From an uncultured Bacilli bacterium (GTDB lineage Bacteria; Bacillota_I; Bacilli_A; ML615J-28; CAG-313), in assembly GCA_947591495.1 (NCBI GenBank), contig CANQDG010000009.1, positions 1-61,293 on the forward strand: DNA of 61,293 nt, given 5' to 3'. The notes beneath the pieces are model-generated. The model ran no database searches, had not been told where the DNA came from, and worked only from the letters and a program-made list of their open reading frames with translations. The position numbers were made by a program, and so were the translations under genes. Positions 17,352 through 27,024 of this stretch are shown one piece after another. How positions within the stretch are numbered: the stretch's first letter is position 1; every line of letters starts with the position of its first letter.

Positions 17352-17384
17352 CATCAAAAAAAGCTCTCTATTTGAGAGCTTTTA
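17352..17384 (-). terminator. Terminator of the str operon (after tuf)
   Basis: Stem AAGCTCTC / GAGAGCTT (17361-17368 with 17374-17381), 5-base loop, followed on the minus strand by a run of T. Confidence 0.9.
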
Positions 17385-17389
17385 ATCAA

Positions 17390-18574
17390 TTAGTTTTCAA
17401 GTTCAGAAACAGAACCTGCACCTACTGTTCTTCCACCTTCACGAATTGAGAATTTAGTACCTTTTTCAACAGCGATAGGGTGAATTAATTTAACAGTCAT
17501 TTGAGTATTATCACCAGGCATTACCATTTCAGTACCTTCAGGAAGTTCAATAACACCTGTTACATCAGTAGTACGGAAATAGAATTGAGGACGATAGTTA
17601 GAGAAGAATGCTGTATGACGTCCACCTTCTTCTTTAGTTAATACATAAACTTCAGCTTTGAATTCTGAGTGAGGTGTAACTGATTTAGGTTTTGCAAGAA
17701 CTTGTCCACGAACAACTTCTTCACGAGCAATACCACGAAGTAAAACACCAATGTTGTCACCAGCTTCAGCTTGGTCTAATAATTTTCTGAACATTTCAAC
17801 ACCTGTAATAACAGCTGGACGAGTTTCTTTAATACCAACGATTTCAACTGTATCACCAACTTTTACAGTACCACGTTCAACACGTCCTGTAGCAACAGTT
17901 CCACGACCAGTAATTGAGAATACATCTTCAACAGGCATTAAGAATGGTTTATCAACTTCACGAACAGGATCTGGGATATATGAATCAACTGTATCCATTA
18001 ATTCCATAATAGCTTCTTGTGCTTTAGGATCGCCTTCAAGAGCTTTTAAAGCTGAACCACGGATGATAGGTGTTTCATCACCAGGGAATCCATATTCATT
18101 TAATAAGTCACGAACTTCCATTTCAACAAGTTCAAGTAATTCTTCATCATCAACCATATCGCATTTATTTAAGAATACGATTAATTTAGGAACACCTACT
18201 TGACGGCTAAGTAAAATATGTTCACGAGTTTGAGCCATAGGTCCATCAGTTGCTGCAATAACAAGAATTGCACCATCCATTTGGGCAGCACCAGTGATCA
18301 TATTTTTAACATAGTCAGCATGTCCTGGGCAGTCAACATGTGCATAGTGACGTTTTTCAGTTTCATACTCAACGTGACAAGTATTAATGGTTATACCACG
18401 AGCTTTTTCTTCTGGTGCACCATCAATTTGGTCATAATCCATTTTCTTTGATAAACCTTTTGCAGCTAATACATATGTAATAGCAGATGTTAAAGTTGTT
18501 TTTCCATGGTCAACGTGGCCAATAGTACCAATATTTACATGGGGTTTTGTACGTACAAATTTTTCCTTTGCCAT
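17390..18574 (-). CDS. tuf: Translation elongation factor Tu
   Basis: 394 residues, the usual length. GTPase motifs [17 protein letters not shown] and NKCD are intact, the RGITI effector segment is present, and domains 2 and 3 follow (for example [13 protein letters not shown]). Delivers aminoacyl-tRNA to the ribosome. It lies 83 bases after fusA with its own possible promoter in the gap and a strong AAAGGAG ribosome binding site. Last gene of the str operon. Confidence 0.99.
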   Translation of the reverse strand: MAKEKFVRTKPHVNIGTIGHVDHGKTTLTSAITYVLAAKGLSKKMDYDQIDGAPEEKARGITINTCHVEYETEKRHYAHVDCPGHADYVKNMITGAAQMDGAILVIAATDGPMAQTREHILLSRQVGVPKLIVFLNKCDMVDDEELLELVEMEVRDLLNEYGFPGDETPIIRGSALKALEGDPKAQEAIMELMDTVDSYIPDPVREVDKPFLMPVEDVFSITGRGTVATGRVERGTVKVGDTVEIVGIKETRPAVITGVEMFRKLLDQAEAGDNIGVLLRGIAREEVVRGQVLAKPKSVTPHSEFKAEVYVLTKEEGGRHTAFFSNYRPQFYFRTTDVTGVIELPEGTEMVMPGDNTQMTVKLIHPIAVEKGTKFSIREGGRTVGAGSVSELEN

Positions 18575-18615
18575 TTTTAAAAATCTCCTTTTTTTATTTG
18601 ATTCAATAATATTTT

Positions 18616-18644
18616 ATTATAAAATTGTTTTTTTTGCAAGTAAA
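18616..18644 (-). promoter_or_regulatory. Possible internal promoter for tuf
   Basis: Minus strand: TTTACT (18644-18639), 17 bases, TATAAT (18621-18616), lying wholly in the fusA-tuf gap. This would allow extra tuf expression independent of the rest of the operon. Confidence 0.55.
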
Positions 18645-18657
18645 ACGTAAGTTTTTA

Positions 18658-20733
18658 TTATTGAGCATTACGTTTTTTAATTACAGTTTCTGCAACATTT
18701 TTTGGACACTCTTCGTAGTGGTCAAATTGCATTGTATAATTACCACGACCTTGTGTATTAGAACGAAGAGCAGTTGCATATCCAAACATTTCTGCAAGCG
18801 GCACAAATGCTTTAATTGATTGGGTTTTTCCTCTTGCTTCTTGACCATCAATTCTACCACGACGAGTAGATAAGTCACCAATTACTGTACCTACATATTC
18901 ATCTGGAACAATAACTTCTACACTTTCAATTGGTTCAAGTAATACTGGTTGACATTTATCAGCTGATGCTTTAAAAGCCATACCACCTGCTACTTCAAAT
19001 GCTATTTGACTTGAGTCAACTTCATGATAAGAACCAAAAACAAGTCGAGCTTTAATATCGATTGTAGGAAAACCAGCTAAGTTTCCATTAGCAAGAGCAT
19101 TTTCAATTCCTTTATTAACCGCAGGAATATATTCACGTGGAACAACACCACCAACAATTTCATCAACAAATTCATATCCTTTACCTGGATTTGGTTCAAA
19201 AACAACTACGCAATGTCCGTATTGTCCACGACCACCAGATTGACGAACGAATTTACCTTCAATTTCAGCACTCTTTTTAATTGTTTCACGATATGATACT
19301 TGAGGTTGACCAACATTACATTCAACATGGAATTCTCTTCTCATTCGATCGACAATAATATCAAGGTGTAATTCGCCCATACCAGAAATGATTGTTTGAC
19401 CAGTTTCAACATCAGTATAAGTTCTAAAGGTTGGATCTTCTTCAGCTAATTTTGATAGAGCAACTGACATTTTATCTTGGTCACCTTTTGTTTTAGGTTC
19501 AATTGCTACGGAAATAACGGGTTCTGGGAAAACCATTTTTTCTAAAATTACTGGATGATCAGGATCACACATTGTATCACCTGTCGTTGTATCTTTTAAA
19601 CCTACAGCTGCAGCGATATCGCCTGAATAAACTTCTTTAATTTCTGTTCGATTATTAGCATGCATCAAAAGAATACGACCGATTCTTTCTCTTTTATCCT
19701 TTGTTGAATTTAATACATAGGAACCTGATTCTAAATGACCGGAATATACTCTAAAGAATGTAAGTTTTCCTACAAAAGGATCAGTCATAACTTTAAATGC
19801 TAAAGCAGAAAAAGGTGCTTCATCATCTGAATTAACTACTACTTCATTACCATCTTCATCATGACCTTTAATTTGCATAACTTCAATTGGTGATGGTAAA
19901 TAATCAATAACAGCATCAAGAACTTTTTTAACACCTTTATTTTTAAAGGCGGTTCCACAAAGGATTGGGAAGAATTTTACCGCAAGCGTTCCTTTACGGA
20001 TTGCGCTCTTTAACATTTCAACGGATATTTCTTGTCCTTCAAGATATGCCATCATTAAATCATCATCATATTCAGCTACAGCATCAATTAATTCATCACG
20101 ATAAATTTCTGCTTCATCTTTTAAATCTGCAGGAATTTCTATTTCCTTACCATTCTCATCTATGTTTCCTTCATCATAAACAAATGCTTTCATTGTAACA
20201 AGGTCAATAATACCTCTAAAATTATTTTCTGCACCAATAGGATATTGAATTGGGTGAGCATTAGCACCTAATCTATGATCTAGTGACTGACAACTATATT
20301 TGAAATCAGCACCAGTTTTATCCATTTTGTTAATAAAAACAATTCTTGGTACAAGATAATCAGTAGCTTGACGCCATACTGTTTCTGTTTGAGGTTCAAC
20401 GCCTGCTTGAGCGTCTAATACCGTAACCGCACCATCTAAAACTCTTAAAGATCTACTAACTTCAACTGTGAAGTCAACATGTCCTGGAGTATCGATGATA
20501 TTGATACGATGACCTTTCCAAAACGCTGTGGTTGCTGCAGAAGTAATTGTAATACCTCTTTCTTGTTCTTGTTCCATCCAGTCCATTTGAGCAGCACCAT
20601 CATGGGTTTCACCAATTTTATGAATTTTACCTGTATGATATAAAACTCTTTCCGTAAATGTTGTTTTACCCGCATCTATATGCGCCATAATACCGATATT
20701 ACGGGTATGTAATAATGAATATTCACGAGCCAT
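18658..20733 (-). CDS. fusA: Translation elongation factor G
   Basis: 691 residues. GTPase motifs [21 protein letters not shown] and NKMDKTGAD, then domains II-V ending in the region [30 protein letters not shown] (given here only as a landmark near residue 625-655). Drives translocation of the ribosome along mRNA. It sits in the standard order rpsL-rpsG-fusA-tuf, 16 bases after rpsG. Nothing unusual in length or motifs. Confidence 0.99.
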   Translation of the reverse strand: MAREYSLLHTRNIGIMAHIDAGKTTFTERVLYHTGKIHKIGETHDGAAQMDWMEQEQERGITITSAATTAFWKGHRINIIDTPGHVDFTVEVSRSLRVLDGAVTVLDAQAGVEPQTETVWRQATDYLVPRIVFINKMDKTGADFKYSCQSLDHRLGANAHPIQYPIGAENNFRGIIDLVTMKAFVYDEGNIDENGKEIEIPADLKDEAEIYRDELIDAVAEYDDDLMMAYLEGQEISVEMLKSAIRKGTLAVKFFPILCGTAFKNKGVKKVLDAVIDYLPSPIEVMQIKGHDEDGNEVVVNSDDEAPFSALAFKVMTDPFVGKLTFFRVYSGHLESGSYVLNSTKDKRERIGRILLMHANNRTEIKEVYSGDIAAAVGLKDTTTGDTMCDPDHPVILEKMVFPEPVISVAIEPKTKGDQDKMSVALSKLAEEDPTFRTYTDVETGQTIISGMGELHLDIIVDRMRREFHVECNVGQPQVSYRETIKKSAEIEGKFVRQSGGRGQYGHCVVVFEPNPGKGYEFVDEIVGGVVPREYIPAVNKGIENALANGNLAGFPTIDIKARLVFGSYHEVDSSQIAFEVAGGMAFKASADKCQPVLLEPIESVEVIVPDEYVGTVIGDLSTRRGRIDGQEARGKTQSIKAFVPLAEMFGYATALRSNTQGRGNYTMQFDHYEECPKNVAETVIKKRNAQ

Positions 20734-20749
20734 TTAAATTTTTCTCCTA

Positions 20750-21220
20750 TTACCATTGATAATGAGCAAATGCTTTATTTGCTTCAGCCATACGGTGGGT
20801 ATCTTCACGTTTTTTAACGGCACCACCAACACCATTAGCTGCGTCCATAATTTCTTTTGCTAATTTTTCTTCCATTGTCTTTTCATTGCGAAGACGCGCA
20901 TAATTAGTTAACCATCTTAAGCCTAGAGTATACCGTCTTGCTTCTCTAACTTCAACTGGAACTTGATAGTTAGCACCACCTACACGACGTGATTTAACCT
21001 CTAATTGGGGCATAATATTTTCTAGAGCTTGTTTGTATACTTCAAGGGGATCACGACCGGTAGTCTTTGATACTTTTTCAAAAGCACCATATATTATTTG
21101 TTGTGCCACACCTTTTTTACCATCCAACATTACACTGTTAATTAATCTTGTTACAAGTGTTGAATTATAGATTGGATCAGGTAATACTTTTCTTTGAGCG
21201 ACATGTCCTTTACGAGGCAT
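20750..21220 (-). CDS. rpsG: Small ribosomal subunit protein uS7
   Basis: 156 residues beginning [16 protein letters not shown], with the family core [20 protein letters not shown] and C-terminal [20 protein letters not shown]. Nucleates assembly of the 30S head. Length is the family norm. Second gene of the str operon, with a GGAGG ribosome binding site. Confidence 0.99.
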   Translation of the reverse strand: MPRKGHVAQRKVLPDPIYNSTLVTRLINSVMLDGKKGVAQQIIYGAFEKVSKTTGRDPLEVYKQALENIMPQLEVKSRRVGGANYQVPVEVREARRYTLGLRWLTNYARLRNEKTMEEKLAKEIMDAANGVGGAVKKREDTHRMAEANKAFAHYQW

Positions 21221-21261
21221 GTTGTTTCCTCCTTTCTACATTTATATTATTTTATCTTTTT

Positions 21262-21684
21262 TTACTTTTTAGCAGCTTTAGGGCGTTTTGCACCATATTT
21301 AGAACGAGCTTGTTTACGATTTTCAACACCAGTTGTATCAAGTGTACCACGAATAATATGATAACGAACACCTGGTAAATCCTTAACACGTCCGCCACGG
21401 ATTAATACTGTGTTATGTTCTTGTAATTTATGTCCAATACCTGGAATATAAGCAGTTACTTCAATTCCATTACTTAAACGAACACGGGCCATTTTACGAA
21501 TTGCGGAATTAGGTTTTTTAGGTGTTAAAGTTGTAACACGTGTACAAACACCTTTTTTCTGAGGACAGTTAATCGTTGTTGATACTTTCTTTAATGAGTT
21601 AAAACCGATTCCAAGATGTGGAGATTTAGATTTCTTAATCTTATCTTCACGTGAATTACGGACCAATTGATTAATTGTAGGCAT
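21262..21684 (-). CDS. rpsL: Small ribosomal subunit protein uS12
   Basis: 140 residues: [13 protein letters not shown], then the decoding-site loop [11 protein letters not shown] with the Lys found in streptomycin-sensitive strains, and the second loop [11 protein letters not shown]...[18 protein letters not shown]. Part of the 30S accuracy centre. The N-terminal insertion around [17 protein letters not shown] is usual for Gram-positive relatives. First gene of the operon, read from the promoter about 115 bases upstream. Confidence 0.99.
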   Translation of the reverse strand: MPTINQLVRNSREDKIKKSKSPHLGIGFNSLKKVSTTINCPQKKGVCTRVTTLTPKKPNSAIRKMARVRLSNGIEVTAYIPGIGHKLQEHNTVLIRGGRVKDLPGVRYHIIRGTLDTTGVENRKQARSKYGAKRPKAAKK

Positions 21685-21799
21685 CTTGTTTCTCCTTTCA
21701 TTAGTATTTTTTTCTTTTGGTGAAATATTTCCACATTTCCACGCGTTTCAATATCTCAAAAAATATAGCCTTGACCATAGTCAAAACATAACCTCTAAT

Positions 21800-21828
21800 A
21801 TTATACTCATTTTATTGATAAAAGTCAA
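21800..21828 (-). promoter_or_regulatory. Promoter of the str operon
   Basis: Minus strand: TTGACT (21828-21823), 17 bases, TATAAT (21805-21800). The leader to rpsL is about 110 bases and contains a small palindrome TTGAC-TATG-GTCAA (21784-21771). The rest of the gap to the next gene shows only the terminator at 21933-21966. Confidence 0.8.
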
Positions 21829-21932
21829 ACAAGATACTTTAAATTTTATTGACTATTTTAATTATGTCCTAGATTAATAATTTTTATACATTTATTTATC
21901 ATTTATCTAAGAATCATAAATAGAAGCCCAAA

Positions 21933-21966
21933 AAGGCCTGTAAAATCAATTTTTACAAGCCCTTTG
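21933..21966 (-). terminator. Terminator of the gmk-rpoZ-M32-uL15-like operon
   Basis: Minus strand: AAAGGGCTTGTAAAA pairs with TTTTACAGGCCTTT around a 5-base loop with one bulge, followed by a T-run. Confidence 0.8.
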
Positions 21967-21980
21967 ATTATTTATTAATT

Positions 21981-22751
21981 CTAAAAATATTTTTTCTTAG
22001 TAAGCATTACTACTTTACCACCCGTAAGTTGAATCATCTTAGCCGCATCAATTGAGAAATCTTGGGCTTTAACAGTAAGTGGTTTATCAAGTGTACCTCT
22101 TGCAAGAACTTTAACAAAGCAAACATTCTTATCAATTAATTTCTTTTCTTTTAAGATATTAACTGTAACAGTTTCACCTGCTTCAAAATTACGTGAAATA
22201 ACATCAAGATTAATAATTGCTTTCTTTGTACCATAAATCTTTTCGGTATTTTCTTCTTTTTCAATTAAAATCTCAGCTGTTTCATCAGATACGATTTCTT
22301 TAACTTCACTTGCACTTACTTCAGCTCTTTGAAGTTCTTCCATTCGTTTTTGTTCAGCAGCCTTTCTTGCAGCTTCTTCTTCAGCGGCTTTTCTTGCAGC
22401 TTCTTCTTCAGCAGCCTTTCTTGCGGCCTCTTCTTCAGCAGCTTTTCTTGCGGCTTCTTCTTCAGCAGCTTTTCTTGCAGCCTCTTCTTCAGCAGCTTTT
22501 CTTGCAGCTTCTTCTTCAGCAGCCTTTCTTGCAGCCTCTTCTTCAGCAGCCTTTCTTGCAGCTTCTTCTTCAGCAGCTTTTCTTGCAGCCTCTTCTTCAG
22601 CAGCTTTTCTTGCAGCTTCTAAATCTTCTTCTTTAGTTTCTTCTTCAAATTCATCTATTTCTTCTTCTGTGAATTCACCAGTTCCTTGTAATTGTCTTTG
22701 TAAGAAAGTATTTGTTTTTGATCTTTCTCTATGTAAAACGATTTTTGCCAT
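21981..22751 (-). CDS. Charged repeat-helix protein with a C-terminal uL15-like domain
   Basis: 256 residues in three parts. Residues 1-45 start [20 protein letters not shown] and turn acidic. Residues 46-134 are ten copies of AARKAAEEE (the last AARKAAEQ), expected to form a long, possibly free-standing charged alpha helix. Residues about 170-250 match the C-terminal half of ribosomal protein uL15: [38 protein letters not shown], then [15 protein letters not shown]. The N-terminal rRNA-threading part of true uL15 is absent and the gene is not in a ribosomal protein operon, so it is unlikely to be the housekeeping uL15. Last gene of the gmk-rpoZ-M32 unit, 18 bases after the carboxypeptidase. 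Function unknown; ribosome or RNA binding is a guess. Confidence 0.75.
   Translation of the reverse strand: MAKIVLHRERSKTNTFLQRQLQGTGEFTEEEIDEFEEETKEEDLEAARKAAEEEAARKAAEEEAARKAAEEEAARKAAEEEAARKAAEEEAARKAAEEEAARKAAEEEAARKAAEEEAARKAAEEEAARKAAEQKRMEELQRAEVSASEVKEIVSDETAEILIEKEENTEKIYGTKKAIINLDVISRNFEAGETVTVNILKEKKLIDKNVCFVKVLARGTLDKPLTVKAQDFSIDAAKMIQLTGGKVVMLTKKKYF
22350..22616 (-). repeat. Ten tandem 27-bp coding repeats
   Basis: In-frame tandem repeat of 27 bp encoding AARKAAEEE. Copies differ mainly at third codon positions (GCT/GCC/GCA), which shows selection on the protein rather than very recent duplication. The opposite strand is open in several frames only because of the repeat. Confidence 0.95.
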
Positions 22752-22769
22752 TGTTGCCTCCTCATATTT

Positions 22770-24275
22770 TTATTTTTTTAATTTGTATATTTTTGTATAT
22801 TTATCTTTTAAATATTCTACATAATAATGGGGATTAAATTTTTCATTAGTTGCCATCAATAAGATTTCTTGTGGTGTTTTTAATCCAGCATATTTATGGA
22901 CTTTTTCTTTTAGCCATTCATTGACTTTTGCTAAGGTTTCATCACCAAAGACTTCTTCAATGTTTAATTCTTTTTGCATTTGATGATATAATTGTGCCGC
23001 ATATGCACTACCTAAAGCATATGTTGGAAAATACCCAAATGAACCACCGGCCCAATGAACATCTTGTAAAATGCCCATTTGATCACTTGGAACTTCAACA
23101 TCTAAATATTCTTTATATAACTTATTCCAAAGTTTTGGTAGTTCGTTAATATCTACATCTTCACTAAAAATTAATTTTTCCAAATCATATCTAATCATAA
23201 TATGAAGAGGATATGTGAGTTCATCAGCTTCGGTTCGAATTAATGATTTTTCGACTTTGTTAACAATATGATAAAAATCGATTGCTGATGTATCTTTTAA
23301 ATTATCTTTAAACATACTTTGTAATTTAGGATAATGCCGTTGCCAAAAAGGAAGGCTTCTTCCTACAATATTTTCATAAAAACGTGATTGTGATTCATGC
23401 ATTGCCATAGTTGTGCCACCACTAAGAGCGGTGTCATCATATTTACTATCGCATTGTCTTTCATATGTTGCATGACCTAATTCATGAATCATGGAAAAAA
23501 TACTTGATGTTAGAAGATTAGGATAATAATGACAAGTAACACGCACATCGGTTGTGCCATATCCTGAAGTAAATGGATGTTCTGATTCTTTTGTTAGGCC
23601 AAAATTTTGATCAAAACACATTACATTCATTAAATATTTAGCAAATTCTTTTTGTTTATCAACATCATAATATTTTTTAACCACCTCATCATTGATTGGT
23701 TGCGCTTTAGTAATTTCTTTTACAAAAGGAACTAATTCCTTTTTTAAAGTTGTAAAGAAATTATCATAATCATCAATGGTAAAACCTTTTTCATAATCAT
23801 CTAAAAGCACATTATAACCTTTAAGCGTTGGTGTTTCTAAATATTTAATATATTTTTTTTGCCAATCAATGATTTGTTTTAAAATAGGCGCAAATAATTC
23901 ATAATTATTCGTAAGTTTTGCTTGACACCAAATATTATTGGCCTTTCCTAATAACATTTCATATTCAACTAATTCAGCATTAGGAATTTTTAGTTCTTTT
24001 TCTAAGGCTTCAAAAACTTTTGTAATTTCTACTTGTAAAACAGGTGAAAGTTCTTGTTTATGATTAAACAAATCGCGCACTGCTTCAACATATTCACTAT
24101 TATGTGATACTTCTAGCATCATTTCAACAAGTGAACCGATTTGTTTAGATCTTTCTTCCATAGCCCCTTGGGGTGCTTCGGTTTCCGTATCCCAATTAAT
24201 CAAATATAAAGCATAGTTAAAAGCATTTAGTTTTTTTCTGGTTGCTTCATAGATTTCTAGGCTTTTATTCATCAT
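22770..24275 (-). CDS. M32-family metallocarboxypeptidase
   Basis: 501 residues, the family length (~500). The zinc site HELGH is near residue 263 in SIFSMIHELGHATYERQ, followed by the M32 motifs ALSGGTTMAMHESQSRFYEN and TEADELTYPLHIMIRYDLEK. No signal peptide: a cytoplasmic enzyme that trims C-terminal residues from peptides with broad specificity. Its ATG overlaps the end of rpoZ by 11 bases behind AAAGG. Confidence 0.95.
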   Translation of the reverse strand: MMNKSLEIYEATRKKLNAFNYALYLINWDTETEAPQGAMEERSKQIGSLVEMMLEVSHNSEYVEAVRDLFNHKQELSPVLQVEITKVFEALEKELKIPNAELVEYEMLLGKANNIWCQAKLTNNYELFAPILKQIIDWQKKYIKYLETPTLKGYNVLLDDYEKGFTIDDYDNFFTTLKKELVPFVKEITKAQPINDEVVKKYYDVDKQKEFAKYLMNVMCFDQNFGLTKESEHPFTSGYGTTDVRVTCHYYPNLLTSSIFSMIHELGHATYERQCDSKYDDTALSGGTTMAMHESQSRFYENIVGRSLPFWQRHYPKLQSMFKDNLKDTSAIDFYHIVNKVEKSLIRTEADELTYPLHIMIRYDLEKLIFSEDVDINELPKLWNKLYKEYLDVEVPSDQMGILQDVHWAGGSFGYFPTYALGSAYAAQLYHQMQKELNIEEVFGDETLAKVNEWLKEKVHKYAGLKTPQEILLMATNEKFNPHYYVEYLKDKYTKIYKLKK

Positions 24276-24501
24276 CTGCTACCTTTACTTTATCAGCTAT
24301 GATTTCTTCTAAAGCAATGCCTATGCTTTTACTATTTTTGGTTTTTTCAAGATAAGATTTTTTGCTAGCATCAATTTCTTTAGCTCTTTTAGCCGCCGCA
24401 ATAACTAATTTATATTTAGATGAAGATTTATCAGTTAATTCATCAATTGATGGATAACGTAGGCCATCTCTTTCTTGATTAAAATTCTCAAATTGACTCA
24501 T
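24265..24501 (-). CDS. rpoZ: RNA polymerase omega subunit
   Basis: 78 residues: LRYPSIDELTDKSSSKYKLV then IAAAKRAKEI, the omega signature, and IGIALEEIIADKVKV at the end. Assists assembly of RNA polymerase. It follows gmk directly, the common gmk-rpoZ pairing in Bacillota, with GGAGG overlapping the last gmk codons. Confidence 0.95.
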   Translation of the reverse strand: MSQFENFNQERDGLRYPSIDELTDKSSSKYKLVIAAAKRAKEIDASKKSYLEKTKNSKSIGIALEEIIADKVKVADDE

Positions 24502-24504
24502 ATC

Positions 24505-25121
24505 TTATTCCTCCATTAATTTATAATATCCTTCAAGGGCCCGATCACATTTTGCATGTTCAGCCCGAATTATAGCAATAATTTTATCAACCGCATTTTC
24601 CACTTCATCATTGATAACGATATAATCATATGATGAGGCAAGCATAATTTCATTACGGGCTTTCGTTAGACGTTCTAAAATGATATCACTAGTTTCCGTT
24701 CCACGATTGATTAATCGATTTTCTAAAGCTTTCCATGATGGAGGTTCAATAAAATAAAAACCGCATCACTCATTTTAGCTTTTACTTGTAAGGCTCCTTG
24801 AACCTCAATTTCTAAGACGACTTCTTTGCCTTTTTCAAGTTTTTCTAAGACTTTATCTTTGGGTGTGCCATAATAATTATTAACAAACTTAGCATGTTCT
24901 AAGAGATTGCCTTTCGCAATTTCATCTTCAAATGCTTCCTTAGAAACGAAATAATAATCTCGACCATCGACTTCTCCTTCACGAGGAGCACGAGTTGTCA
25001 TTGATACTGAAAAATCAAGATTATGACCAGGTCTTTTAAAAAGTGCTTTTCTAATTGTTCCTTTGCCCACTCCTGAAGGTCCAGAAATGACAATTAATAA
25101 TCCTTTTTCATTAAGTTTCAT
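24505..25121 (-). pseudogene. gmk: Guanylate kinase, interrupted by a one-base frameshift
   Basis: Phosphorylates GMP to GDP. The first part, from [21 protein letters not shown] (P-loop) through [24 protein letters not shown] and [20 protein letters not shown], is normal and then runs into a stop at 24723. The rest ([20 protein letters not shown], then the lid and a C-terminus ending YYKLMEE at 24505) is intact in another frame. Adding one T to the T-run at about 24751-24760 restores a standard ~205-residue enzyme. Because gmk is normally essential, a sequencing or assembly error in the homopolymer is the likeliest explanation. The ATG at 25121 has GAGG 8 bases upstream; a TTG at 25133 is part of that ribosome binding region. 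Confidence 0.85.
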
Positions 25122-25154
25122 AGAATACCTCAAAAAACGATATTTATTTAATTC

Positions 25155-25183
25155 ATTTTACCACTATTAGTTTTTTTTTTCAA
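25155..25183 (-). promoter_or_regulatory. Promoter of the gmk operon
   Basis: Minus strand: TTGAAA (25183-25178), 17 bases, TAAAAT (25160-25155) with a TGG just before it, giving an extended -10 character. Confidence 0.65.
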
Positions 25184-25188
25184 TAGTT

Positions 25189-25217
25189 TTGTTATTTTTA
25201 ATTTTTTGTAGTATAAT
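25189..25217 (+). promoter_or_regulatory. Promoter of rqcH
   Basis: TTGTTA (25189-25194), 17 bases, TATAAT (25212-25217). Its -35 box lies five bases from that of the divergent gmk promoter, so the two promoters are back to back and may compete for polymerase. Confidence 0.7.
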
Positions 25218-25253
25218 AAATATCGATTTTAAAAAGTAAAGGAGGTTGATTTA

Positions 25254-26864
25254 ATGCCATATGATGGAATTTTTATTCACTTTCTCGTAGAAGAATTGCA
25301 AAATATGCTTGTAGGCGGTAAAGTAAATAAAATTGCTGAAACAGGTAGTTTTGATCTTGTTTTCCATATTAGAGCTAAAAATGCTTTAGGAAAAATCGTT
25401 AATCATCAACTATTAATCTCAACATCACTTGATATGCCTAGATTCTATTTAACCAAGCAAAAATTAGAATCCCTTGATACACCCCGTAATTTTTGTATGA
25501 TTCTTCGTAAATATTTAGATCGCAGTATCTTACAAGAAATTAAACAACTAGATAATGATCGGGTTATTATTTTTAATTTTAATAGTGCAAATGAACTAGG
25601 TGATGCTAAAAAATATTCTTTAATTGTGGAATTAATGGGGCGTAATAGTAATATTATTTTAACAAATAACCAAAATATTATTGTAGATGCCATTCGAAAA
25701 CTTCCGCCTAGCGACAATGTTACAAGGATTATTTTACCTAAAGCTCTTTACCAGTTCCCTAACTCTGATCACCAAATTAATCCTTTTACTTTAGATAATA
25801 ATACGCTACCTGAAAACTTACAAGGCATCTTTAAAGGAGCTTATTTTACTATGATGGAAAATCATTTATCTTTTAAAACTTTCTTACAAACTTTAAGATC
25901 ACCTTATATTTATCAACAAAATAATAAATATGATTTTTATCTTTTTCCTTTAAATAATGTCGATATAGTTGAAAGTGATTTTACTTCAATTAGCCAAATG
26001 TTAGAAGTTTTTTATCGCAAATATCGTAGGATTGATACCGATAAAGCTAAAGATTTAAAGCGTCATTTAAAAAGTAAAATTACCCATCTTAAAACAAAAA
26101 TGGCCAATCTTGAAACTGATTTAGAGGCTGCTCAAGATAATCTTAAATATAATGATTTAGGACTACTTTTGCAAGTCAATTTATATAAAGTTCAAAAAGG
26201 AATGGATAAGATTACAGTTGAAGATTTTACAACTGATAATCATTTAGTTGAAATTCCTTTAGACCCTTTACTTGATCCTAGTATTAATCTTAAGAAAATT
26301 TTTATAAAAGCTAAAAAAGCTAAGAATGCCCTGATTTTTGTTAATGAACAACTTAAATTAACGCTTGCGGAAATCAATTATTTAGAAGAAATTCTTAGTC
26401 AAATTGATTTTGCTAGTAGCACTGATTTAGATGAAATTAAAGATGAATTAATTGATAATAAATATTTAAAAGCACACAAAAAAAGTTTTAGTAAAAATAA
26501 ACGAATTAATTTAACTAGCTTTGTATTTAATGGTAATGAAATTTTAGTTGGAAAAAATAACATTCAAAATAATTATTTAACGCATAAAATTGCCAATTCA
26601 TTTGATTGGTGGTTTCATGTGAAAGATATTCCTGGTTCACATGTTGTGTTTAGAATGCCTTATAAAGATTATGTTTTAACCGAAGATGACATTCGTTATT
26701 GTGCCAATCTTGCCGCAAGTTATTCCAAAGCCAAATATTCTTCAAGTGTCCCAGTAGATTATCTTGAGGTTAAATATTTAAAAAAAATCCCGGGTATCAA
26801 GGGTTCAAAAGTAACCTACACTAATCAAAAAACGATTTATATTGATCCTAACCCCGAATCATAA
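25254..26864 (+). CDS. rqcH: RqcH, ribosome quality-control NFACT protein
   Basis: 536 residues. The N-terminal NFACT-N domain opens MPYDGIFIHFLVEELQNMLVG and continues with VELMGRNSNIILTN. A coiled coil lies around residues 265-300, and the C-terminal NFACT-R domain contains DWWFHVKDIPGSHVVFR and AKYSSSVPVDYLEVKYLKKI. RqcH binds stalled 50S-peptidyl-tRNA complexes and adds C-terminal alanine tails that mark the peptide for degradation. Older annotation calls it a fibronectin-binding protein. Preceded by AAAGGAGG; convergent with the Cse60-like gene, whose last 17 bases overlap it. Confidence 0.93.
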   Translation: MPYDGIFIHFLVEELQNMLVGGKVNKIAETGSFDLVFHIRAKNALGKIVNHQLLISTSLDMPRFYLTKQKLESLDTPRNFCMILRKYLDRSILQEIKQLDNDRVIIFNFNSANELGDAKKYSLIVELMGRNSNIILTNNQNIIVDAIRKLPPSDNVTRIILPKALYQFPNSDHQINPFTLDNNTLPENLQGIFKGAYFTMMENHLSFKTFLQTLRSPYIYQQNNKYDFYLFPLNNVDIVESDFTSISQMLEVFYRKYRRIDTDKAKDLKRHLKSKITHLKTKMANLETDLEAAQDNLKYNDLGLLLQVNLYKVQKGMDKITVEDFTTDNHLVEIPLDPLLDPSINLKKIFIKAKKAKNALIFVNEQLKLTLAEINYLEEILSQIDFASSTDLDEIKDELIDNKYLKAHKKSFSKNKRINLTSFVFNGNEILVGKNNIQNNYLTHKIANSFDWWFHVKDIPGSHVVFRMPYKDYVLTEDDIRYCANLAASYSKAKYSSSVPVDYLEVKYLKKIPGIKGSKVTYTNQKTIYIDPNPES

Positions 26865-27024
26865 TTAAACATGAATAGCAGTAAACTTGACTTCTACCAT
26901 CATATAAAGTAGCAACACAATACTTAATATCAATAATATCATCATCATCAAAACTGGCTAAGTATTCATTAACTTTCTTTTCTAAATCAAGTTCATGTTC
27001 TTCATCAAATAATTTTACAAACAT
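26848..27024 (-). CDS. Cse60-like small protein, 58 residues
   Basis: An ATG at 27024 opens 58 codons: MFVKLFDEEHELDLEKKVNE, then a stretch with FDDDDIIDIKYCVAT and a Tyr/Cys-rich end, stop TAG at 26850-26848. This matches my memory of the B. subtilis Cse60 family (VKLFDEEHE...IDIKYSV), described there as sporulation-controlled though also found outside spore formers. A strong AGGGG ribosome binding site precedes the ATG but forms the 3' arm of the nth terminator hairpin. The gene probably depends on read-through from dnaD-nth. Its end overlaps rqcH on the other strand. Confidence 0.75.
   Translation of the reverse strand: MFVKLFDEEHELDLEKKVNEYLASFDDDDIIDIKYCVATLYDGRSQVYCYSCLIMIRG

Noticed and set aside
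17751-20198. Frames opposite tuf and fusA
   Set aside because: Shadows of highly conserved genes; compositions are unlike proteins and there are no expression signals.
22350-22616. Tandem 27-bp repeats considered as a CRISPR array
   Set aside because: There are no unique spacers between the copies; the units are contiguous, in frame and coding. No cas genes are in the window.
22310-22636. Open frames on the plus strand made of Leu/Phe/Gln or Ser/Phe/Cys repeats
   Set aside because: They are the complement of the AARKAAEEE repeat; the repeat period is a multiple of three, so it keeps several frames open. No ribosome binding site or promoter supports them.
21981-22751. The genuine ribosomal protein uL15 gene (rplO)
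   Set aside because: The basic N-terminal half of uL15 is absent and replaced by an acidic repeat helix, and the gene is not beside other ribosomal protein genes. Only the C-terminal similarity is claimed.
24723-25133. A short 136-residue guanylate kinase as a genuine truncated protein
   Set aside because: The missing C-terminal half is intact one frame away, so this is a frameshift; and the upstream start at 25133 is a TTG overlapping the ribosome binding site.
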